64,000 nt of DNA, from the NCBI RefSeq assembly GCF_900100945.1, contig NZ_FNCG01000002.1, forward strand, positions 1 through 64,000, written 5' to 3'. Shown piece after piece: positions 35,155-44,061 of the stretch. Every line of letters begins with the position of its first letter. Position 1 is the first letter of the stretch. Position numbers and translations under genes: made by a program. This DNA comes from Mucilaginibacter gossypii (GTDB taxonomy: Bacteria; Bacteroidota; Bacteroidia; Sphingobacteriales; Sphingobacteriaceae). The notes under the pieces are model-generated. The model worked only from the letters and a program-made list of their open reading frames with translations, ran no database searches and was not told the origin of the DNA.

Positions 35155-36576
35155 TTACCAGTCGTCGGTTCTGAATGAGGAAACGGGGAGCCCGTTGGTG
35201 CCGAACAGGTCGCCCACAACAAAATCTTTGAAGGCGTAACGCACGGCCACAGGCTCTTTTACCAAGGGTGAAGATACAATTATTACGCTGCCCGATATCA
35301 TTGCTTGCGCAGGGTAAAACATTTTGTCTTTACCGGCTATTTCAAAGTTTTGGATGGGTTTATTAAACGAGGTCAATCCGTTTTCGGCATGTTCAAACCT
35401 GATGGTGGCCCGGTCGCCGTCAATAGTCATTTCTTTATACAGCGGACTTGCATAATCGAAACCTTTAATACCATAAGTTTGCGCCAAGGCCAGGTAGGCT
35501 AACCTTGTACCGATAGGCTCTTTGCGCGGAGGGTGGATGAGTGCCTGCTCGCCAACGTCAAGCGAAACGGCCATATCGCTGTTACGGATTGTTTTGAGCG
35601 ATTTTCGTTGAGCATCGCGCAAATAGGCCGAATTGTATTTGCCTCCGCTATTATAAGGCGGAAGCTGTGCGTAATCATACGGGGCTATTTGCACAAAATA
35701 AAAAGGGAAATCACCTTGCTGCCAAAGCTCACGCCAGCGTTTTACCAGGGCCGGAAATAGTTTTTCGTATTGATCAGGCCGGTCGTAGTTCGATTCACCC
35801 TGGTACCAGATGCAGCCTTTAATGCCGTAACCAATCACCGGGTTCAGCATACCGTTGAACAGGGTGGTAGGTGTGCGTGATACAGCTTTAATGGAGTCTG
35901 TTTTGGCCGGGATTTTGATCTCCGGAAAATCTTTCAGTCCGTCAGCATCCATCCAGGCTTCGGCGTTCGAGCCAGCGTAACAATCGCTGATTAAACCGAT
36001 AGGTACATGAAGTACCTCATTTAATAATCTGCCGAAATAATAACCTGTAGCACTAAAGTTGGAGACAAATTCGGGGGAGGCCACATGCCATTCTGATGGT
36101 TTGCTATTGTCCTGTACTTCGGTTACTGATGAGTGGGGAACTGTGTAAATATGGATGTTGGCGTTAGATGATTTAAGTATAGCATCAACAGAACCGCTTA
36201 TTGGCTGGCTTTTATACCCCTTCATAGGGATCTCCATATTTGATTGCCCTGTGCAAAGCCAAACTTCGCCAATAAGCACGTTGTTTAGTTTGATGGTATT
36301 ACCATCGCTGATAGTAACGGTATACGGGCCACCGTAAACCGGGGTGCTTACTTTAACAAGCCATTTGCCATTGGCATTTACTTTAGCTTTGTAACTTTTT
36401 TTGTTCCATGAAGTATTGATGGTAACCGTTGAACCAGCCTTGTCCCAACCCCAGATTGGGGCCGCACTTTGTTGCTGCAGAACTACGTTGTCGGTAAAAA
36501 TGGATGCCAGTTTTACTTGTGCCTGCGATGATATAAACAGGAGCAAACACAGGCCTGATGAAAGTAATTTTTTCAT
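35155..36576 (-). CDS. SGNH carbohydrate esterase (sialate O-acetylesterase-like), second copy
   Basis: A 473-residue exported acetyl esterase of the same DUF303 type as the protein at 4582-6039, with the same block order: VLQQQSAAPIWGW beta-sandwich start, nucleophile motif WLCTGQSNMEIPM (Ser112), IKGCIWYQGESNYDRP, and a late LIHPPRKEPIGTRLA segment with the probable catalytic His. The two copies differ substantially in sequence, so they probably serve different acetylated substrates. The signal peptide ends SQAQ. It is separated by 9 bp from the symporter upstream and 2 bp from the DUF5703 gene downstream, and is thus an exported member of an otherwise mostly cytoplasmic catabolic operon. 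Confidence 0.85.
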   Translation of the reverse strand: MKKLLSSGLCLLLFISSQAQVKLASIFTDNVVLQQQSAAPIWGWDKAGSTVTINTSWNKKSYKAKVNANGKWLVKVSTPVYGGPYTVTISDGNTIKLNNVLIGEVWLCTGQSNMEIPMKGYKSQPISGSVDAILKSSNANIHIYTVPHSSVTEVQDNSKPSEWHVASPEFVSNFSATGYYFGRLLNEVLHVPIGLISDCYAGSNAEAWMDADGLKDFPEIKIPAKTDSIKAVSRTPTTLFNGMLNPVIGYGIKGCIWYQGESNYDRPDQYEKLFPALVKRWRELWQQGDFPFYFVQIAPYDYAQLPPYNSGGKYNSAYLRDAQRKSLKTIRNSDMAVSLDVGEQALIHPPRKEPIGTRLAYLALAQTYGIKGFDYASPLYKEMTIDGDRATIRFEHAENGLTSFNKPIQNFEIAGKDKMFYPAQAMISGSVIIVSSPLVKEPVAVRYAFKDFVVGDLFGTNGLPVSSFRTDDW

Positions 36577-36585
36577 TGCTATAAA

Positions 36586-38151
36586 TTATTTGGTAAGCTT
36601 TCCGGCTCGCTTAGCCTCAATCCATCCGCTGAAAAGGAGGTTTTTATTCAACTCGGGTTTAGGGAAAAACAAGCTGGCCACATAGCCTACTATGATTACC
36701 ACCAGGTGACTATACACCCCGAGCATGTATTTATGCTGATTGAAATTGTACCTGCCTAAATCAAGCAAGATGTGTTTGTCCGTACCCAAACCAATTTTAG
36801 TTGATGTTAAAAAAGCATAGCCCGTAAACAGGATACAGGCAATAATACCAATGTTCACCCCTTGGCGATTGGCGCGGCTGCTGAACAAGCCCAATAAAAA
36901 TATCCCGGCAATACCGCCTGAAAATATCGCGTAAAGGGTAAAAACAATGCCCAGCGCACCTTCGTCGCCGGCAAGCAGGTAGAGGGTGGCTATGCCCATC
37001 GCTCCAAATCCGGCCAGTACTACTATCCATCGTCCTGCTTTTAAATATTCTTTGTCCGATTTATCAGGCCTGAACTTTTTATAGTAATCTTCCACGCCAA
37101 TGGCCGAAAGGCAGTTGAGATCGGCCCCGAGGCTGGAGATCGCCGCCGAGATCAGCGCAGCTAATATCAATCCTACAACCCCGGTAGGCAATTTACTCAT
37201 GATAAAATAGGGGAAAACGGCGTCGGCTTTAATGCCTGCTGGTAGGGGATTTTGTTGGTAGAAGGCGAATAAAGCCGTGCCTATGAACATGAATAATGCC
37301 CATAGCGGTACTGTGAGCGCTACACCTAATATGGATGCTTTTATAGCGGCCTTATCGGTTTTGGCTGTAAGATAGCGCTGCACCATAGTTTGATCGGTAC
37401 CGTATTTCTGGATGGCATAAAACACGCCGTTTATAGCCATTACGATGAATGTGAGTTTTTTGAAATCCCAGGAGTAAGGGCCAAAGTTGTTTTTGTGATT
37501 TACGCTGGCAATATGCCAAAGCTCGGGAAAGCCGCCTTTGATTGAACAGATGAGGATGATAAATGAGGCTATACCGCCGCCTATCAGCAAAAAGCCCTGT
37601 ACCACATCTGCCCAGATCACGGCCTCAATACCGCCGATAAGTGTTATGACAATGATCACGAATCCTATCACCCAAATAATGGCGAATGTGTTGGTATTGG
37701 TCATGTTCGAGAGTGCCAGTGCCAACAGGAAAAACACAGTACCCATTTTTGAAAAATGGGTTAATACGAAACTGATAGAGCTGTAAAAGCGGGCAAACAG
37801 GCCAAAACGCTTTTCAAAGTATTCATAGGTGCTTACGCCTATCACCTCGCGGTACAAGGGCACTATGAACCAAACCATTAATAATAATACGATAGGTACC
37901 ATTAAGCCCTGAACCAGCAAGATCCAGTTAGAGGCAAATCCTTCGCCTGGGTAGGCCAAAAAAGTTACGCTGCTGATGAGCGTTGCCATTAGTGACATGC
38001 CTATAGCCCAGGCCGGGATAGAACCGCGCGATACAAAATATTTTTTGGTAGAATTTTGTCCTTTTGAAAACTTAAGACCGATGGTTAATGAAATGGCCAT
38101 TGCCAGGGCTATGATGATATAATCTGCCAAGTGCAGGGTTTCATGTTTCAT
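36586..38151 (-). CDS. Sodium:solute symporter (SSS family), probable sugar-acid importer
   Basis: A 521-residue inner-membrane symporter with about 13 hydrophobic segments. It opens LADYIIIALAMAISLTIGLKFSKGQNSTKKYFVSRGSIPAWAIGMSLMATLISSVTFLAYPGEGF, the normal SSS start with the discontinuous Na+-site helix. GTDQTMVQRYLTAKTDKAA and ISAAISSLGADLNCLSAIGVEDYY are core signatures. The gene overlaps the DUF1537 kinase gene by 4 bp (ATGA), so it is coupled to the catabolic enzymes and is expected to import their substrate. If the pathway proposed here is right, that substrate is Dha. SSS proteins in sialic-acid and uronic-acid loci show the family can carry acidic sugars. Confidence 0.85.
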   Translation of the reverse strand: MKHETLHLADYIIIALAMAISLTIGLKFSKGQNSTKKYFVSRGSIPAWAIGMSLMATLISSVTFLAYPGEGFASNWILLVQGLMVPIVLLLMVWFIVPLYREVIGVSTYEYFEKRFGLFARFYSSISFVLTHFSKMGTVFFLLALALSNMTNTNTFAIIWVIGFVIIVITLIGGIEAVIWADVVQGFLLIGGGIASFIILICSIKGGFPELWHIASVNHKNNFGPYSWDFKKLTFIVMAINGVFYAIQKYGTDQTMVQRYLTAKTDKAAIKASILGVALTVPLWALFMFIGTALFAFYQQNPLPAGIKADAVFPYFIMSKLPTGVVGLILAALISAAISSLGADLNCLSAIGVEDYYKKFRPDKSDKEYLKAGRWIVVLAGFGAMGIATLYLLAGDEGALGIVFTLYAIFSGGIAGIFLLGLFSSRANRQGVNIGIIACILFTGYAFLTSTKIGLGTDKHILLDLGRYNFNQHKYMLGVYSHLVVIIVGYVASLFFPKPELNKNLLFSGWIEAKRAGKLTK

Positions 38152-39314
38152 ATGCAGGTATAGTTATTGGTTGCCCAAACGGGTGCAGGCCAGGGGTAGC
38201 TGCCGGGTTTTAAAGTTAAACATAATTGGTTATTGCCGGCTACGCGCATATGAATAACTCCGGGAGCTATTAGTTTTGAGGGATATAATTTTTCGATGTT
38301 TAAACGCTCAAGTATGGCCCAGGCTGTTGCCCCGCCTTCAATCAGCAATTCGTGAAGATCGGTGTGGTCGATGACCTGTTTTACAATAGCAGCCATTTTG
38401 TGGCTCAGCAATATCGGGTCTACCTTTATATCCTTTATAAAATCGGGATTTATGGCGATGATGGCATTGTTGCCTGCAATAATACTGGAGGCTACATGAC
38501 TGGCAAAAAGGCCATGCACATTATCGCCGCTGGTTTCGGCACAGATGGTTGCAGCCGGAACATAATGCACAGGGATATTGTTGTGCCTGCCATCGTTAAG
38601 ATTTAGTTTGCCCTGGTAAAAAGTACTGCCAAATACAAATAACCGTCTGCCCGTTGTTTCCGGGTCGGTGGTTTTAACCTTTTGAGGAGTTGTTAAAGAT
38701 TCAAGCAGCGTAGTAAATAAATTTGCTGAGCCCGCTAATAGCGTGTTGTTATCTGTTTGGCTGATCCAGTATTTAAGATCGTCCTCATTTTCGGCTGCTC
38801 CTATAATAATTCCCGTAGATGGAAATTTGTCTTCTTTTTTTATTAATGAGATACTTTCATCAGCTCTCAATAATTCAACAATATTTGAGCTTAAGGCGGG
38901 GAAGGTTGGGTCGTTGGCGAAATCACTCAGGTGAATAGGTTGGCCATTGTAGTGAAATGTATCGCCTATGAGCTTTTTTGAATGGTGAGGATTACCGGGT
39001 ACAATCAGCGCTCTTTTCAATCCTGATGCTGCCAATTGGCTTTGCAGTTCCTCAATAATGTGCCCTCTTAAAACTGAATCTATCTTTTTGAAAAGAAAGC
39101 GGGGCTTTAACCGCTGTAATTGGACGGTAAGATTATAAACTATATTCGTCGCTTTATTTACAGCGAGTGAGCGGGTGTCGGTAGCTATAATTAGCAGATC
39201 TGCATCGCAGTGTTCATCAACAGAGGTACTCACCTCGGTTCTCAATCCGTGATTGAGACCTATACCCGCCAATTCGGCGGCTCCTGTTAAATCATCTGCA
39301 ATTACAGCGATCAT
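38148..39314 (-). CDS. DUF1537 four-carbon acid sugar kinase (threonate/erythronate kinase family)
   Basis: A 388-residue cytoplasmic kinase. The N-terminal IADDLTGAAE (residues 5-14) is the hallmark of the DUF1537 acid-sugar kinase family; the KKIDSVLRGH segment near 96-105 and LLIEGGATAWAILE near the C terminus are further family blocks. Characterised members phosphorylate D-threonate, L-threonate, D-erythronate or 3-oxo-acid sugars at the terminal hydroxyl using ATP. Adjacency to a PdxA-type dehydrogenase (3-bp gap) is the established signature of the D-threonate/D-erythronate route, in which the 4-phospho acid is oxidised and decarboxylated to dihydroxyacetone phosphate. Somewhat shorter than typical (~420). 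DtnK-like function is inferred. Confidence 0.8.
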   Translation of the reverse strand: MIAVIADDLTGAAELAGIGLNHGLRTEVSTSVDEHCDADLLIIATDTRSLAVNKATNIVYNLTVQLQRLKPRFLFKKIDSVLRGHIIEELQSQLAASGLKRALIVPGNPHHSKKLIGDTFHYNGQPIHLSDFANDPTFPALSSNIVELLRADESISLIKKEDKFPSTGIIIGAAENEDDLKYWISQTDNNTLLAGSANLFTTLLESLTTPQKVKTTDPETTGRRLFVFGSTFYQGKLNLNDGRHNNIPVHYVPAATICAETSGDNVHGLFASHVASSIIAGNNAIIAINPDFIKDIKVDPILLSHKMAAIVKQVIDHTDLHELLIEGGATAWAILERLNIEKLYPSKLIAPGVIHMRVAGNNQLCLTLKPGSYPWPAPVWATNNYTCI

Positions 39315-39317
39315 AGC

Positions 39318-40358
39318 TTATACTTTTATCCGGTTTTTGCTCAACTGCACCGCCGATTCGATGGCCAGTAACATGGCATCGCTGCTGGCAACGCCTTTGC
39401 CTGCAATTTCAAAGGCAGTCCCATGGTCAACCGAGGTGCGGATAATAGGCAGTCCCATAGTGATGTTAACGCCCTTTACGCTATCCATTTGGTGCTTTTC
39501 GGCATTCCATTTAAAACCGGTAAGCTTAAAGGGGATGTGGCCCTGGTCGTGGTACATAGCTACCACACCACCATAATATCCAGTTGATGCTTTTGAAAAT
39601 AAGGTGTCGGCAGGTACAGGGCCTTCCACATCGTAACCTAATTTTATAGCTTCCTGTACAGCGGGAAGGATCTCAAAATCATCTTCGGTACCAAACAAAC
39701 CTGAGTCACCTGCATGCGGGTTAAGCCCGGCTACACCAATCTTCAGGTTTTTTTCTCCAAGGGAAATAAGGCCATCCTGTAAAAGTTCGATTACTTCAAT
39801 AATGCGGTCTTTTTTAACAAGGTCACAAGCTTGTCGTAGTGATACGTGGGTGGATACATGGATCACCTTCATGTTATGCTCAACCAGTAGCATGGCATAT
39901 TTTTTTGTACCGGTATAATGGGCATAAATTTCGGTATGTCCGGCAAAATGATGCCCGGCTTCGTTAATTGATTTTTTGTTGATAGGCCCGGTTACTGTGG
40001 CATGTACTTCGCTATCAAGCGCCAGGTCAATTGCTTTTTTAACTGCTTCAAACGAGGCATTGCCTGCCATAGCCGAGATCTCACCAAAACGCAGCTGTTC
40101 CATATCTACATTTTGCAGATCAAATACATCGGGCCTGCCAAACTCAAAATTTGCGTTGCGGATATCTTTTATCGAGTTGATGCGTGCATCGAAGCCCAAC
40201 CGTTTTACGATATCGAAAAATACACCGGTATCGCCAATAATCACCGGGCGGCAGATGTCGTATAATCTTTCTGTTAACAATGCTTTAACGGCTATTTCAG
40301 GGCCAATACTGGCCGGATCGCCCATGGTTATGGCTATGATCGGTTTTTCGGCTGTCAT
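39318..40358 (-). CDS. PdxA2-type 4-phospho-D-threonate/erythronate 3-dehydrogenase
   Basis: A 346-residue member of the PdxA family (NAD-dependent, metal-requiring, decarboxylating). The start reads IIAITMGDPASIGPE. The divalent-metal His residues expected for the fold are at His171 (STHVSLR), His215 (GLNPHAGDSG) and His270 (MYHDQGHIPFK). End motif TSVDHGTAFEIAGKG. PdxA itself serves vitamin B6 synthesis, but the paralogue PdxA2 acts on 4-phospho-D-threonate or -erythronate, giving DHAP and CO2. Placement beside a DUF1537 kinase, with an aldolase and a transporter, makes the catabolic role far more likely. It overlaps the aldolase gene by 4 bp. Confidence 0.85.
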   Translation of the reverse strand: MTAEKPIIAITMGDPASIGPEIAVKALLTERLYDICRPVIIGDTGVFFDIVKRLGFDARINSIKDIRNANFEFGRPDVFDLQNVDMEQLRFGEISAMAGNASFEAVKKAIDLALDSEVHATVTGPINKKSINEAGHHFAGHTEIYAHYTGTKKYAMLLVEHNMKVIHVSTHVSLRQACDLVKKDRIIEVIELLQDGLISLGEKNLKIGVAGLNPHAGDSGLFGTEDDFEILPAVQEAIKLGYDVEGPVPADTLFSKASTGYYGGVVAMYHDQGHIPFKLTGFKWNAEKHQMDSVKGVNITMGLPIIRTSVDHGTAFEIAGKGVASSDAMLLAIESAVQLSKNRIKV

Positions 40359-41287
40359 TGGTAAATCGGTAAGCTAAGATTTTCAACATTAAGCATACGC
40401 TGCAGTTTTCTTTGCAGATCGGCAGCTTCGGCTTCAGTAACCTGCAATAAAGGCGGCATCATGTAAGTACGGCACAATCCTGCGCTTTGCATTAGTGATT
40501 TTAATGCTGCCAATGATTCGCCCAGCAGGCGTTTGCCCTGGTAAATATCACCTATCAGGTTGGAATGCCTTTGTAGTTGCAGCGCAGCGGCTTCGTCGTT
40601 ATTATCTGCAGCAACTATCATTTTGTAATAAATATCCGGGAACAGGTTTCCTGTACTTGGCACCAGGCCGTCGCTGCCGGTAAACAGCGCGTGGGCAGAT
40701 TGCGCCCCCCAACCCAAAAAGTGGCTAAAATCGGCCCTGTCGGCCCATAGTTTAAGCGAATCTTTTAAACGCTCGTGATTCCGTTCCGAATCTTTAGTCC
40801 CAACAATATTTTCGTGGTGACTTAATTCGTCGAGAAGATTTAGGTTTATCGATACATTGGTTGTAGCCGGTATGTTGTAAACTATCAGGGGGATAGGTAC
40901 TTCGTTAGCCAGCGTTTCAAAGTATGTTTTAATTTCGTATTCAGTTAAAGTGAAATAGGCAGGCAGGTGAGCTACAGCAACATCAATACCTTCGTCGGCA
41001 CAGCGTTTGGCAAGGTCAATTGAATCGGCAAGGCAGTTTGATGAAATACCTGCATAAAGCAACCGGCCCGGCTGCCTTACTGATGTGGCCAGTTTAATAA
41101 AATCAAGCTTAACATCGTTTGGCAATGAGGCAGATTCGCCGGTGGTACCCAGTATAAAAGGTACACCACCATAGTTGAAAATATTGTCAAATATTTTTTC
41201 AACTGCTTCGTGGTCAAGTTTGTAGTTGTCGGTAAGTGGCGTAATTGATGGCACCACCAGGCCATTATATTTCTTTTTTAGTTTCAT
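40355..41287 (-). CDS. DapA-family class I aldolase (2-keto-3-deoxy acid aldolase candidate)
   Basis: A 310-residue (beta/alpha)8 lyase of the dihydrodipicolinate synthase/N-acetylneuraminate lyase superfamily. Key residues are in place: GTTGES at 47-52, catalytic Tyr137 (VYNIPATT) and Schiff-base Lys165 (IVGTKDS). Family members form or cleave carbon-carbon bonds next to a pyruvate unit, with substrates including sialic acid, 2-keto-3-deoxygluconate and related sugar acids. The operon (ADH, kinase, PdxA2) suggests cleavage of a seven-carbon 2-keto-3-deoxy diacid into pyruvate plus a C4 aldehyde acid. Lysine biosynthesis is unlikely given the context. Gap to the dehydrogenase gene upstream is 9 bp. 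Confidence 0.8.
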   Translation of the reverse strand: MKLKKKYNGLVVPSITPLTDNYKLDHEAVEKIFDNIFNYGGVPFILGTTGESASLPNDVKLDFIKLATSVRQPGRLLYAGISSNCLADSIDLAKRCADEGIDVAVAHLPAYFTLTEYEIKTYFETLANEVPIPLIVYNIPATTNVSINLNLLDELSHHENIVGTKDSERNHERLKDSLKLWADRADFSHFLGWGAQSAHALFTGSDGLVPSTGNLFPDIYYKMIVAADNNDEAAALQLQRHSNLIGDIYQGKRLLGESLAALKSLMQSAGLCRTYMMPPLLQVTEAEAADLQRKLQRMLNVENLSLPIYQ

Positions 41288-41296
41288 TAGTATGTT

Positions 41297-42463
41297 TTAA
41301 TAAGCAGCCTCGTAAATGCTGATAGCGTCATCTATGTTTATTGGTCGCGGGTTGTTTTTAAGCAAGCGCGTAATTTTCATGGCATCGGCAGCCATTTGCG
41401 GTATGGTATTTTTATCTATGTCTATTTCTTTTAAGCTTGCAGGGATTCCGCATTCGCTGATCAGCTGCCTGATCTTTTCAACACCGGCATAAGCGGTTTC
41501 AAAATCATTGATACTACTGTTACAACCCAATGCACGGGCAACGGCAGCATATCGCTCAGGTGCGGCAGGGATATTATACTCCATTACTAACGGCAGCAAA
41601 AGGGCATTGGATAGGCCGTGGGCAATATGATACAGGCTGCCCAACGGATAGGAGAGTGCATGTACGCCCGCTGTGTTAACCGGGCCTAAACAAAAACCAC
41701 CCATTAAACTGCCAATGGCCAATTGCGTACGGGCATCTTCATTAGTGCCGTCATTTACTGCTTTAACCAGGTTATCAGCTATAAGCCTGATCCCTTCAAG
41801 TGCATACATATCTATAAAAGGATGTGCGTATAGATTGGTATAAGCTTCAAGGCAATGAGTTAAAGCATCAAGTCCTGTAGCTGCAGTAACCTCTGCCGGC
41901 AGGCTGATCATCAAAGCCGGATCAATGATCACTACATCCGGAACCAGGTAAGGGCTGATAATACCTTTTTTCTGGTTGTCTGTATCATCTATCAATATAG
42001 CATTGGGGGAAGCTTCACTACCAGTTCCGGCTGTTGTGGGTACACAGATCAGTTTTTTAGATCGCTTTTTAAGCAAACCAATTCCCGTGATATCTGCCAG
42101 GGTTTGGTCATTATCAATCTGCGCAGCTATGAGTTTAGCCACATCAAGCACACTGCCACCACCAATACCTATGATCACATCTGCTTCAGTATGTTTTACA
42201 GATGCAAGCAAATCTCCAAAATCCTTGAACGAAGGCTCCCGTACTATGGAGGTATCAACACGAGCGTTAACTCCTGCTTCTTTAAATTGAGCTAAAAGTG
42301 GTTCAAGTTTATTTAATAGCGGACTGATGGTAATAATTAAAGCTGATTTATACCCGCCGCTGATAACATCACCGGTTAATTTAAAAAGCGAGTTTTTGCC
42401 AACAATTACCTGGCCCGGAAACCGGATAGTGATGTCGCGATAAGGATGTTCAGTTTGCGGCAT
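41297..42463 (-). CDS. Iron-containing alcohol dehydrogenase (aldehyde reductase candidate)
   Basis: A 388-residue group III metal-dependent alcohol dehydrogenase, first gene of the minus-strand operon. NAD-binding GIGGGSVLDVAK at about 99-110, PTTAGTGSEASP, and the four metal ligands Asp199, His203 (TGLDALTHCLEAY), His268 (AGVHALSYPLG) and His282 (IAHGLSNALLLP) are all present. FucO (lactaldehyde reductase) and related enzymes of this family reduce short hydroxy-aldehydes. Here the likely job is to reduce the four-carbon aldehyde acid left after aldolase cleavage to an aldonate for the kinase. The direction of reaction and substrate are inferred. Confidence 0.85.
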   Translation of the reverse strand: MPQTEHPYRDITIRFPGQVIVGKNSLFKLTGDVISGGYKSALIITISPLLNKLEPLLAQFKEAGVNARVDTSIVREPSFKDFGDLLASVKHTEADVIIGIGGGSVLDVAKLIAAQIDNDQTLADITGIGLLKKRSKKLICVPTTAGTGSEASPNAILIDDTDNQKKGIISPYLVPDVVIIDPALMISLPAEVTAATGLDALTHCLEAYTNLYAHPFIDMYALEGIRLIADNLVKAVNDGTNEDARTQLAIGSLMGGFCLGPVNTAGVHALSYPLGSLYHIAHGLSNALLLPLVMEYNIPAAPERYAAVARALGCNSSINDFETAYAGVEKIRQLISECGIPASLKEIDIDKNTIPQMAADAMKITRLLKNNPRPINIDDAISIYEAAY

Positions 42464-42880
42464 ATACTTATATTAATAATAGCTGGCCCTGGTTAATTGG
42501 TTTTGATATAAAACAAAGATGGATAATGCCGCCTCCCATTTTTATCCAACCGTTATCCAATTATTATACGATATTATCAAAAGGGATACCTGCCGGTAAG
42601 TTATTATGATATGATCTGCCTGTAATTGGCTTTAATAGGTAGTTGTTATAGTAAATAATCAATAAAATACAGGGAGACGGGGCATGACAGTTCTGTAACT
42701 AAAGGCCGGTAACTTAGCAAAAAGTTGAATATGAGGTTATAGGGCCAAGTTTATATGGGCTGTTTATCTTTTGATACTTTTATTTATCGGTGGTTAAACT
42801 GCTGCATCCTAATTATAAATCATCCGGCTAAACCTCGGTATTTTTTAATATTTCCGTTAACCAATTAAATATACATCCTC
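42464..42880. other. Divergent intergenic region (417 bp)
   Basis: No ORF of credible character. It separates the minus-strand catabolic operon from the fructose bisphosphatase gene, so it should hold both promoters. The only clear structure is the tandem TTATCCAA repeat at 42542-42560. I see no perfect TAnnTTTG -7 element for either gene; a one-mismatch version (CATCTTTG on the minus strand, 42514-42521) lies upstream of the dehydrogenase gene. Confidence 0.6.
42542..42560. promoter_or_regulatory. Direct repeat TTATCCAA x2, candidate operator
   Basis: TTATCCAA occurs at 42542-42549 and 42553-42560, 11 bp from start to start, so the two copies lie on the same face of the helix. They are 79-97 bp upstream of the Fe-alcohol dehydrogenase start. 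Direct repeats with one-turn spacing are typical half-sites of AraC-like or LacI-independent activators. Regulator unknown. Confidence 0.4.
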
Positions 42881-43924
42881 ATGAAAAGCGTGAAAACCTT
42901 AGGACAATTTATTATAGAGAAACAAGCTGATTTTCCATTTGCCAAAGGCGAACTGTCAAGGCTTTTGAGGGATATAGGCATTGCAGCTAAAATTGTAAAC
43001 CGCGAAATCAGCAAGGCCGGGCTTATTGATATCATCGGCGAAACCGATTCCGTAAACTCACATGGCGAGCGGCAGAAAAAGATGGACGTTTATGCCAACG
43101 AACAATTCATTGCGGCATTACGTAGCGGCGGCGAATGCTGTGTTGTTGCCTCTGAAGAAAATGACGAGCATATCCTAATAGAATCAGAAATCTCAAAACA
43201 TGCCAAATATATTGTGGCGATTGACCCGCTTGATGGCTCATCAAATATTGATGTGAATGTAAGTGTGGGCACCATATTTTCTATTTATCGCCGTAAGTCT
43301 CTTGAAGGCAAAGCTATACTGGATGATGTACTGCAGAAAGGTACTGAGCAGGTTGCCGCCGGTTACGTTATTTACGGTTCGTCAACCATGCTTGTTTATA
43401 CTACGGGCAAAGGGGTTAACGGTTTCACGCTTGATCCATCAATAGGGGAGTTTTGCCTGTCGCATCCTGAAATTAAAATGCCTAAGGATGGCTATATCTA
43501 CTCAATAAACGAGGGATACTATACCCACTTTCCTTTAGGGGTAAAAAAATATATCAAGTACTGCCAGGTTGAAGATGTAACTACCAGCCGTCCGTACACT
43601 TCAAGATATACAGGTTCAATGATTGCCGATATTCATCGCAACCTGATCAAAGGCGGAATCTTTTTATATCCAACTACTGCGCAATATCCAAATGGCAAAC
43701 TGAGATTGGTCTACGAATGTAACCCGATGGCCTTTATTGTTGAACAGGCAGGCGGTCTGGCGTCGACAGGTTATGAGCGGATCCTGGATCTGGATGTTAA
43801 TGAGCTTCACCAGCGCTCGGCTATTTTTATCGGTTCGGAGAATATGGTTAAGCGTGCCGAAGATTTTATGCTGGCCTTTTCTTCGCAGCAACCATCTATA
43901 ACTCAACATAAACAGGTTATTTAG
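42881..43924 (+). CDS. fbp: Class I fructose-1,6-bisphosphatase
   Basis: A 347-residue cytoplasmic phosphatase converting fructose-1,6-bisphosphate to fructose-6-phosphate, the committed step of gluconeogenesis. The metal and substrate site is clear: SEEN (Glu92/Glu93) and [23 protein letters not shown] (Asp115, Asp118). The C-terminal part with [12 protein letters not shown] is also canonical. Length is normal for the class I family. It is transcribed divergently from the acid-sugar operon, whose predicted products (pyruvate, DHAP) would require gluconeogenesis, so the neighbourhood makes metabolic sense, although the gene may simply be a housekeeping copy. An AT-rich terminator candidate follows. 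Confidence 0.93.
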   Translation: MKSVKTLGQFIIEKQADFPFAKGELSRLLRDIGIAAKIVNREISKAGLIDIIGETDSVNSHGERQKKMDVYANEQFIAALRSGGECCVVASEENDEHILIESEISKHAKYIVAIDPLDGSSNIDVNVSVGTIFSIYRRKSLEGKAILDDVLQKGTEQVAAGYVIYGSSTMLVYTTGKGVNGFTLDPSIGEFCLSHPEIKMPKDGYIYSINEGYYTHFPLGVKKYIKYCQVEDVTTSRPYTSRYTGSMIADIHRNLIKGGIFLYPTTAQYPNGKLRLVYECNPMAFIVEQAGGLASTGYERILDLDVNELHQRSAIFIGSENMVKRAEDFMLAFSSQQPSITQHKQVI

Positions 43925-43997
43925 TCATTAAGAACTTCTGTTCATAGTGCATCTGTTATTTGGATTGATATATGAGTAATTTTATATGTATTATTAT

Positions 43998-44026
43998 AAA
44001 AATTAGGTAAGACTAATTTTTTTTAT
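43998..44026 (+). terminator. Candidate intrinsic terminator after fbp
   Basis: Arms AAAAATTAG (43998-44006) and CTAATTTTT (44013-44021) enclose a 6-base loop and run into further T residues. The stem has only two G:C-containing positions per arm at most, so strength is doubtful. Confidence 0.5.
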
Positions 44027-44061
44027 TTGTTTTGTATATTATTTATGATGTGCTAAAACGA

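Noticed and set aside
38148..39314. DUF1537 kinase as 3-oxo-isoapionate kinase for apiose from the GH140 enzyme
   Set aside because: The apionate routes need a RuBisCO-like protein or a cytoplasmic decarboxylase and other enzymes not seen here, and they do not explain the aldolase or PdxA2. Kept only as a weaker alternative.
39318..40358. PdxA as vitamin B6 biosynthesis gene
   Set aside because: Context is purely catabolic and the adjacent DUF1537 kinase marks the PdxA2 branch.
36586..42463. Acid-sugar operon as sialic-acid catabolism (NanA-like aldolase plus two sialate O-acetylesterase-like proteins and sialidase-like proteins)
   Set aside because: No ManNAc epimerase, ManNAc kinase or glucosamine-6-phosphate genes are present, and the DUF1537/PdxA2 pair has no role in sialate use. 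The family names are inherited annotations.
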